From positions 1 through 10,296 of the forward strand of contig CAJXPC010000037.1 in NCBI GenBank assembly GCA_913057845.1: a stretch of 10,296 nt of DNA. The letters are read 5' to 3'. A program made the position numbers and the translations under genes. How positions within the stretch are numbered: position 1 is the first letter of the stretch; each line of letters begins with the position of its first letter. Below, one piece after another: positions 6,349-10,296 of this stretch. Origin of the DNA: an uncultured Pseudomonadota bacterium (GTDB lineage: Bacteria; Pseudomonadota; Gammaproteobacteria; Burkholderiales; Eutrophovitaceae). The notes under the pieces were generated by a model. The model saw nothing but the letters and a program-made list of their open reading frames with translations, did no database searches and was not told where the DNA came from.

Positions 6349-6442
6349 TTTGAATATCATAAGACAATCTATTCAGCGGCAGATCGTTGAGTGTTGCATT
6401 TTTAACGCATTTTATTAACGACCGAGATCTCTTTTTAATCTT
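6349..6442. repeat. 94-nt direct repeat, right copy
   Basis: Partner of 1118-1211. It spans the last nine codons and stop of the Sel1-repeat gene and its 66-nt 3' flank, and stops 26 nt short of the aldolase start codon. Together the two copies bracket the segment 1212-6348. Confidence 0.9.
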
Positions 6443-7083
6443 GCATAGTCGTCACAGCCCCATTCACTTTTCAGATCGCAAGCTAAACCAAAAAACTTCA
6501 GTGCTTGATTGTCACTCTGCTCAACACCAATACCTCTTTCATAGGCATTCCCTATTTTCATACAGGAATTAGCTCTACCCTGATCACAGGCTTTTACGTA
6601 GTACTCAGAACCATCCCCGTAATAGTAAGCAAAACCAAGTGCGTCACAAGCAGTTGCAATGCCGCCATCGCACCCTTTTTCGTAGTACTCAACCGCTCTG
6701 ACGTAGTCTTGCCTAACACCCCCACCCTTGTAGTAAGCATGCCCTAGGGCGTTACAGGCATTTGCAATACCGCCATCACAACCTTTTTCGTAGACCTTAA
6801 TCGCTTCAACGTAATCATGCCTTACTCCACCACCGTTGTAGTATGCATAACCTAAGGCTTCACACGCATTCTCATTACCGCCATCGCACCCTTTTCCGTA
6901 ATACTCAATTACTTTGATAAAATCATAGTCAACATCTTTACCCTCAGCGTACAAAACTCCTAAGTTGTAACAGGCCGCTCCATCAGCGGCATCACAAGCA
7001 CGTCTTGCAGTATCTACATCGTCCACCTCTGCAAAACACGTACTGCTGAAAAATAGCAGTAATAATGTACCTAACCTATTCAT
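6415..7083 (-). CDS. Secreted Sel1-repeat, Hcp-like cysteine-rich protein
   Basis: A 222-residue exported protein: signal peptide 1-18 (cleavage after CFA), then Sel1-like (SLR) helical hairpins. Six CX7C pairs are spaced with great regularity: C30/C38, C66/C74, C102/C110, C138/C146, C166/C174 and C202/C210. This is the layout of Helicobacter cysteine-rich (Hcp) proteins, where each pair forms a disulfide within a helix hairpin. Units 66-101 and 102-137 are 36 residues each with the core GGGVRxDYV; unit 138-165 is only 28, lacking the residues that match GVRQDYVR. Such solenoids bind proteins or peptides in the periplasm or outside the cell; a few Hcp proteins bind penicillin. GAGG lies 8 nt before the ATG. 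A candidate promoter is at 7357-7385. The gene's 3' end is duplicated at 1118-1211. Confidence 0.9.
   Translation of the reverse strand: MNRLGTLLLLFFSSTCFAEVDDVDTARRACDAADGAACYNLGVLYAEGKDVDYDFIKVIEYYGKGCDGGNENACEALGYAYYNGGGVRHDYVEAIKVYEKGCDGGIANACNALGHAYYKGGGVRQDYVRAVEYYEKGCDGGIATACDALGFAYYYGDGSEYYVKACDQGRANSCMKIGNAYERGIGVEQSDNQALKFFGLACDLKSEWGCDDYARLKRDLGR
6589..6888 (-). repeat. Internal 108-bp tandem repeats of the Sel1 gene
   Basis: Codons 66-165 form two full 108-bp units and one shortened by 24 bp. They are clearly alike at DNA level (each starts TGCGATGGCGG or similar on the minus strand), so the array arose by fairly recent tandem duplication, followed by an in-frame 8-codon loss in the third unit. 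Confidence 0.75.
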
Positions 7084-7651
7084 TTAGAGGTCCTCACGTT
7101 TTATAAAAATGTCTACCTACTCCAACGAGGAAACGAGGAACGTTACGTGTAACTATAAAAACACCGTAATAAAGTCCCAAGCAAGCTTACCTCACTTATA
7201 GATACCCTCACTGAGGCAAGTAAACTTCACCTTGATTTATTGACATATGTGATGAATTTTAATGCGTATTCTATAAAGTACTAAAAAATAATGCCGTCAC
7301 ATTTTGTGATAGCACCAGCACTCAATACGAGCAGACGCATTAGAGAACAAGCAAAAAATAGAGAGTGATGAATACGACATGTCAAGGGAATTACGTATAC
7401 CCGACAACTTTGACGATTACGTAGCGGTCGCCCGACACTGTCTCCAGAGGAATAGACTGTAAGGGGGCTCTCACCCATTTTTTTATTATCTGATTAGTAA
7501 AGACTAGAAGTGTTTCTGATGAGAGCTAAACAGTCGGAGTGATGGGAAACATAGGACTACCTGATCTGTAGGTAACTCAGCAGATACATATAGTTAAGTA
7601 TTTAAGTTATTTTTTAATGTAAGACACAAGCCGTCAACAGTTTCATCAATA
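7084..7651. other. 568-nt gap: Sel1 gene leader region and no certain gene
   Basis: No frame here has a family signature. It holds a minus-strand promoter candidate (7357-7385) followed by a 19-codon ORF (7340-7281, begins MRLLVLSAGAITKC), and on the plus strand a 27-codon frame (7379-7462, begins MSRELRIPDNFDDY) that runs into a weak GGG/CCC hairpin with seven T (7465-7484). A palindrome TCACA-TTT-TGTGA is at 7297-7309. None of these is secure. Confidence 0.4.
7357..7385 (-). promoter_or_regulatory. Candidate sigma70 promoter upstream of the Sel1 gene
   Basis: On the minus strand TTGACA (7385-7380) is a perfect -35 box and TCTATT (7362-7357) a four-of-six -10 box, with the ideal 17-nt spacer. 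The expected start near 7350 gives a leader of about 265 nt before the Sel1 ATG. No better promoter was found nearer, but the link to the Sel1 gene is inferred. Confidence 0.45.
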
Positions 7652-7906
7652 CTATGTGCTCGGGATACTTTTCTGTTTGTAAATGGTACATGTGATAGCC
7701 ATCAGATCGACACACGTATAAAAAACACCATCATGACGAATTAGGAATCCGAAGAGCTCGCTTGGTTTTCTTAGGTGCTCTGCCACGGTTATGATCTCTC
7801 CTTCACTTACAATCCGCTCAGAATCTTTAACAGATAGCTCTGCAGCCTTGGGGAAACCAATGGTAAATAAAAATAGTATGCCGACCATACCAGTCAAATT
7901 TTTCAT
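7652..7906 (-). CDS. Small secreted two-cysteine protein, first of a tandem pair
   Basis: An 84-residue protein with a signal peptide (hydrophobic 4-18, cleavage near KAA at 20-22), leaving about 62 mature residues. Only two cysteines are present, C65 and C73, in the block RHDGVFYTCVDLMAITC, suggesting one disulfide. The neighbouring gene product has the same layout and a matching block, RYDNMLYTC, so the two are probably diverged paralogs. AGGA is 7 nt before the ATG. Gap to the next gene is 90 nt, so they may be co-transcribed. I do not recognise the family; function unknown. Confidence 0.65.
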   Translation of the reverse strand: MKNLTGMVGILFLFTIGFPKAAELSVKDSERIVSEGEIITVAEHLRKPSELFGFLIRHDGVFYTCVDLMAITCTIYKQKSIPST

Positions 7907-7996
7907 TCATTGTTCCTGAACTTTTCAATCATCTCTCTTGGTACATCACTTTCTTACTGTTTTTGTAATTGTCTTTCAGCAATGCCTGTAAGGAAG

Positions 7997-8254
7997 TTAT
8001 TCGTATGGGTCATCACAAGTAAAACGAACCGTACCAGAATCGTTTTGGACAAAACACGTATAGAGCATATTGTCGTATCTGATAGCGATCATGATTGAAC
8101 CCGGGTATCTGTTTCCACCAGTAGATGAACCCAAGGATTCTCCGAGCAATAATATTTTTGCCACTAACTCACGGTCAACAACCTCCTTCGAATTCCCAGT
8201 AATAGAAAACGACAAACCAAGCACCAGAACAATAATCGCTATCACGTTTTTCAT
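7997..8254 (-). CDS. Small secreted two-cysteine protein, second of a tandem pair
   Basis: An 85-residue protein with a signal peptide (hydrophobic 4-19, cleavage near GNS at 20-22) and a short mature domain. C67 and C80 lie in a block that starts IRYDNMLYTC and ends RFTCDD. It aligns with the neighbour over (I/R)RxDxxxYTC...TC, with about five more residues between the cysteines. GAAGG lies about 9 nt before the ATG. It is the upstream gene of the pair in transcription order and is divergent from the CBS gene, with 154 nt between the two start codons. No family recognised. Confidence 0.65.
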   Translation of the reverse strand: MKNVIAIIVLVLGLSFSITGNSKEVVDRELVAKILLLGESLGSSTGGNRYPGSIMIAIRYDNMLYTCFVQNDSGTVRFTCDDPYE

Positions 8255-8357
8255 CTACTCATCCCTTCACGTCTTAAAATATAAAGATGTATTTTATTCC
8301 ACTAATAATAGTCGTTTTGTTTCGTTTCGTTCTAAACAGTTCAAGCTAACAAGCCCA

Positions 8358-8387
8358 TTGACAATACTGCGCCCCTAGCAGGATACT
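8358..8387 (+). promoter_or_regulatory. Sigma70-type promoter of the CBS-domain gene
   Basis: TTGACA (8358-8363) is a perfect -35 box; GATACT (8382-8387) matches four of six -10 positions, spacer 18 nt. Transcription would begin near 8394, leaving a leader of about 15 nt that carries just the SD. Confidence 0.6.
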
Positions 8388-8408
8388 AGAGCAGAAAGAG
8401 AGGTGATG

Positions 8409-8837
8409 ATGCGAACCGTCAGGCAAATGGTGAATACAAAGGCACACAGACTTTTGTCAATCCAACCCGAACATACAGTTTACGATGCGCTCCTTCAAAT
8501 GGCCGAACACGACGTTGGTGCGCTGATCGTATTGCGAGGCGAACAATTAGTTGGCATTTTTTCTGAACGAGATTACGCGCGAAAAATTATTCTCGATGGA
8601 AAAACATCAAAATTAACTCCCATCTCCGCTGTCATGACCCACGACGTCATTTGTGTTGATCCTGATAGAACTGCGGACGAATGCATGGCACTCATGACAG
8701 AAAAACACGTGAGACACCTCCCGATTATCGAGAACAAAGCAGTCGTTGGTCTTATCTCCATCGGGGACGTTGTACGCGAGATGATTTCGGATCAAAAGCA
8801 TACTATCGAGCAACTAGAGCAATACATCATGAGCTAG
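8409..8837 (+). CDS. Tandem CBS-domain protein
   Basis: A 142-residue cytosolic protein made of two CBS domains and little else. CBS1 covers about 12-64 (core HDVGALIVLRGEQLVGIFSE, with the closing SERDYARK), CBS2 about 77-133 (KHVRHLPIIENKAVVGLIS, closing GDVVREMI). Such stand-alone pairs bind adenosine nucleotides at the cleft and act as energy or redox sensors, usually as dimers; the partner is not known. The start at 8409 is set by GAGG (8400-8403) at 5 nt; the in-frame GTG 8403 and ATG 8406 are too close to it. It has its own promoter (8358-8387) and is divergent from the secreted pair. A GC-poor hairpin follows at 8846-8864. Confidence 0.9.
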   Translation: MRTVRQMVNTKAHRLLSIQPEHTVYDALLQMAEHDVGALIVLRGEQLVGIFSERDYARKIILDGKTSKLTPISAVMTHDVICVDPDRTADECMALMTEKHVRHLPIIENKAVVGLISIGDVVREMISDQKHTIEQLEQYIMS

Positions 8838-8845
8838 CTTCTATA

Positions 8846-8864
8846 AAAAATGGCAAGCATTTTT
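8846..8864 (+). terminator. Weak AT-rich hairpin after the CBS gene
   Basis: AAAAATG-GCAAG-CATTTTT forms a 7-bp stem 8 nt past the TAG stop and ends in five T. It contains only one G-C pair, so it is a weak, possibly bidirectional, terminator at best. Confidence 0.35.
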
Positions 8865-9026
8865 CATCAAACTAATTCTATAATCAGAATAACTTTGGCT
8901 GAAAAGAATATGAGTAAGGATAGAAATAAGGAATAAATGTAAAGATCAGTAAACCTTTTTATCTCAATCAAAGCTAATTTTTTACTACATTCGACTCTAA
9001 AGATCTGCCACAACTCACCTTAGCTA

Positions 9027-9875
9027 ATGAAATCCGAAAACCAAAATAAATACGATACGGCCCGGAAGGTCACTGAGGTCTATTACGACAGTCCTGACGC
9101 CGATAATTTTTACTTCAACATCTGGGGTGGTGAAGACATCCACATAGGTCTGTACGACGAGACTCCCGAGATTTCAAAAGCGAGTCGTTGCACAGTGGCA
9201 TATATGGCGAAGACTATTGCCAATTTGAACGCAAACACCCGGGTAATCGATTTGGGCGCCGGATATGGGGGAGCCGCGCGCTACCTCGCGAGCAATTTCG
9301 GCTGCAAGGTGGTTTGCCTAAACCTGTCCGATGTCCAGAATAAAACCAACCGGCGAATGAACTTGGCGCAAGGTCTTGACGACCTTGTCCAGGTGGTTCA
9401 TGGCAGTTTCGAGGATATACCGGAACCGGATGCTAAGTTTGACGTAGCGTGGTCCCAGGATGCGATCCTGCACAGCAGTAACCGAGAACAAGTTATTGCC
9501 GAAGCGTGGCGCGTTCTAAAGCCCGGAGGAATCATGATCTACACAGATCCGATGCAGGCCGACAGTTGTCCGGCGGGTGTACTACAACCAGTATATGATC
9601 GTATTCACCTAGAGAGCTTGGGCTCGTTCGCATTCTATCGGGACGTAGCCGAAAAATGTGGTTTTACCGAATTCCGTAAGGAGAATATGACTCACAACCT
9701 AAGCGTTCACTACTCCCGTGTCTTAGATGAGCTCGAACGTAATTACGAATCCATGTCCAAAATATCAAGCAAGGACTACATCGACCGCATGATCGTGGGA
9801 TTACAAAATTGGATTGATGCAGCAAATACCGGCTATCTTGCATGGGGAATCATTAGATTAAGCAAGCCCGAGTGA
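9027..9875 (+). CDS. Sarcosine/dimethylglycine N-methyltransferase (glycine betaine synthesis)
   Basis: A 282-residue SAM-dependent methyltransferase matching the sarcosine/dimethylglycine methyltransferases of halophiles in length and throughout. Family marks are YYDSPDADNFYFNIWGGEDIHIG in positions 19-41, motif I VIDLGAGYGGAARYLA (73-88), the acceptor-domain stretch GSFEDIP (126-132), WSQDAILHS (142-150), VLKPGG (163-168) and DPMQADSCP (174-182). It carries out the last two N-methylations from sarcosine to dimethylglycine to glycine betaine, a compatible solute, in the cytoplasm. The glycine/sarcosine methyltransferase that usually accompanies it is not in this window and may lie beyond it. 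The ATG at 9027 gives the family's N-terminus but has no SD in front (CTCACCTTAGCTA), which is unusual for this window. No clear promoter or terminator was found for it. Confidence 0.9.
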   Translation: MKSENQNKYDTARKVTEVYYDSPDADNFYFNIWGGEDIHIGLYDETPEISKASRCTVAYMAKTIANLNANTRVIDLGAGYGGAARYLASNFGCKVVCLNLSDVQNKTNRRMNLAQGLDDLVQVVHGSFEDIPEPDAKFDVAWSQDAILHSSNREQVIAEAWRVLKPGGIMIYTDPMQADSCPAGVLQPVYDRIHLESLGSFAFYRDVAEKCGFTEFRKENMTHNLSVHYSRVLDELERNYESMSKISSKDYIDRMIVGLQNWIDAANTGYLAWGIIRLSKPE

Positions 9876-10008
9876 CCAACACGGCATGCGATTATGAATT
9901 CATATCGTAGAGCCCCTCATTCTCCACCACTCTATTTTTACTCGATTTAATCTATATAAATCAAATGGTCTACGCAGGCTTGCGTGATTCATATACCCGA
10001 GAAGATAC
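9876..10008. other. Gene-free spacer after the betaine gene
   Basis: First part of the 374-nt stretch between the methyltransferase stop and the adapter. Only a small hairpin, ACGCA-GGCT-TGCGT (9972-9985), is visible; it has no T-run. The rest of the stretch holds the terminator, micro-ORF and RNA-like segment described below. Confidence 0.4.
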
Positions 10009-10033
10009 AAAAAAGGCGCCATTTAGGCACCTT
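10009..10033 (-). terminator. Strong intrinsic terminator, minus strand
   Basis: On the minus strand AAGGTGCC-TAAAT-GGCGCCTT forms an 8-bp stem (one T-G wobble) running straight into a tract of six T. It ends a transcript that comes from the right edge, containing the RNA-like segment and the 11-codon ORF. Confidence 0.85.
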
Positions 10034-10068
10034 CAATAAACAAACAATATCACCGCGTAGAGCGCATC

Positions 10069-10104
10069 TTATTCTGTTTTAAAATCATTTGCTTCGTTCA
10101 ACAT
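10069..10104 (-). CDS. 11-codon micro-ORF with a perfect ribosome binding site
   Basis: AAAGGAGG (10116-10109) lies 4 nt before ATG 10104, which opens the frame MLNEANDFKTE and a TAA at 10069-10071. The terminator follows 35 nt later, so the ORF is the last element of its transcript. It has no repeated regulatory codons as attenuator leaders have. It may be a micropeptide, a decayed gene end, or chance within a structured RNA. Confidence 0.3.
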   Translation of the reverse strand: MLNEANDFKTE

Positions 10105-10117
10105 GAGTCCTCCTTTG

Positions 10118-10249
10118 TCGTTGTCCTATAAGCCGGATTTCGCCAACCGCCTTTTATTACTAGGCCGTAAAATGGCCCTTTGCGTCATTACTACCGTGAT
10201 AGACTCGAATTATGTTAACCCACTTACCAGGGAAGCGAGTCTTTATAAC
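10118..10249 (-). ncRNA. Possible 3' part of a divergent RNase P-like RNA, cut by the contig end
   Basis: On the minus strand AATCCGGCTTATAGG (10139-10125) equals the universal 3' strand of RNase P helix P4 and its flank. Reading back, TAGTAATAA, GGCC-loop-GGCCTAG (about 10160-10180), CGGTAG (10190-10195) and a 7-bp hairpin AGACTCG/CGAGTCT (10243-10237 and 10209-10203) come in the order of the RNase P 3' domain (GAUGAAUGA, GGCCUAG, GGGUAGGC, P17). However, several invariant bases are absent, and the 5' half is off the contig. A strong terminator at 10009-10033 would end the transcript. An unrelated structured leader is the alternative. Confidence 0.3.
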
Positions 10250-10296
10250 CTGTCTCTTATACACATCTCCGAGCCCACGAGACCTCTCTACATCTC
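10250..10296. other. Illumina Nextera adapter with index (not genomic)
   Basis: The Tn5 mosaic end CTGTCTCTTATACACATCT (10250-10268) is followed by CCGAGCCCACGAGAC (10269-10283), the 8-base index CTCTCTAC (10284-10291) and ATCTC, the start of the P7-side flow-cell sequence. This is the exact order of a Nextera read-through. The contig therefore ends at 10249. Confidence 0.99.

Noticed and set aside
7297..7309. CRP site (TCACA-TTT-TGTGA)
   Set aside because: The half-sites are in reverse order and too close; the CRP consensus is TGTGA-N6-TCACA.
8573..8813. Antisense frames across the CBS gene
   Set aside because: Shadows of a clearly coding plus-strand frame.
10150..10200. Cyclic-di-GMP (GEMM-I) riboswitch, suggested by GACGCAAAG and GGCCTA on the minus strand
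   Set aside because: The stem with the GAAA loop before GACGC and the GGUAGC...GGGUUACC arm are both missing.
1..10249. CRISPR array, tRNA, rRNA, insertion sequence
   Set aside because: No regularly spaced short repeats, cloverleaf, rRNA motifs or transposase frames were seen.

Overview
The window looks like a contig end from a salt-adapted, probably marine, gammaproteobacterium. This is inferred from moderate GC with AT-rich patches, Gram-negative outer-membrane and periplasmic proteins, classical Shine-Dalgarno (SD) sites and a glycine-betaine biosynthesis enzyme. Nothing here fixes the genus. The last 47 bases (10250-10296) are not genomic: they are an Illumina Nextera adapter with an 8-base index.

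Layout. The left edge (3-959, +) holds the 3' part of a HupE/UreJ-type membrane protein. Position 1118 starts a 94-nt sequence that is repeated almost exactly at 6349-6442. Between the two copies lies a block of genes all on the minus strand: a MerR-type regulator, an exported barrel-like protein, a MerP-like periplasmic metal-binding protein and a MerT-like inner-membrane protein (3788 down to 1979); a SAM methyltransferase downstream of them (1891-1271); a four-helix DUF3147-like membrane protein (4740-4402); and a PLP enzyme of the 3-hydroxy-D-aspartate / D-threonine aldolase family (6323-5163). The right repeat copy is the 3' end of an intact Sel1-repeat, Hcp-like, cysteine-rich secreted protein gene (7083-6415). 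The left copy keeps only the last nine codons and the 3' flank of such a gene. The repeats therefore look like the scars of insertion, duplication or recombination of a roughly 5.1-kb accessory module.

Right of the Sel1 gene are a 570-nt gap, two tandem small secreted proteins that look paralogous (7652-7906 and 7997-8254, -), a divergently transcribed two-CBS-domain protein with a good sigma70-type promoter (8409-8837, +), and a sarcosine/dimethylglycine N-methyltransferase (9027-9875, +). The last 250 genomic bases, on the minus strand, hold a stretch resembling the 3' end of RNase P RNA, then a perfect SD with an 11-codon ORF, then a clear intrinsic terminator.

How the genes work together. 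The regulator, barrel protein, MerP-like and MerT-like genes form one tight operon. The regulator gene is preceded by a promoter with a 19-20-nt spacer containing a dyad, as in MerR-controlled promoters, so the operon is probably induced by a soft metal ion through its own regulator. There is no mercuric reductase, and the outer-membrane-like protein is not part of a classical mer operon, so the metal and the direction of transport are open.
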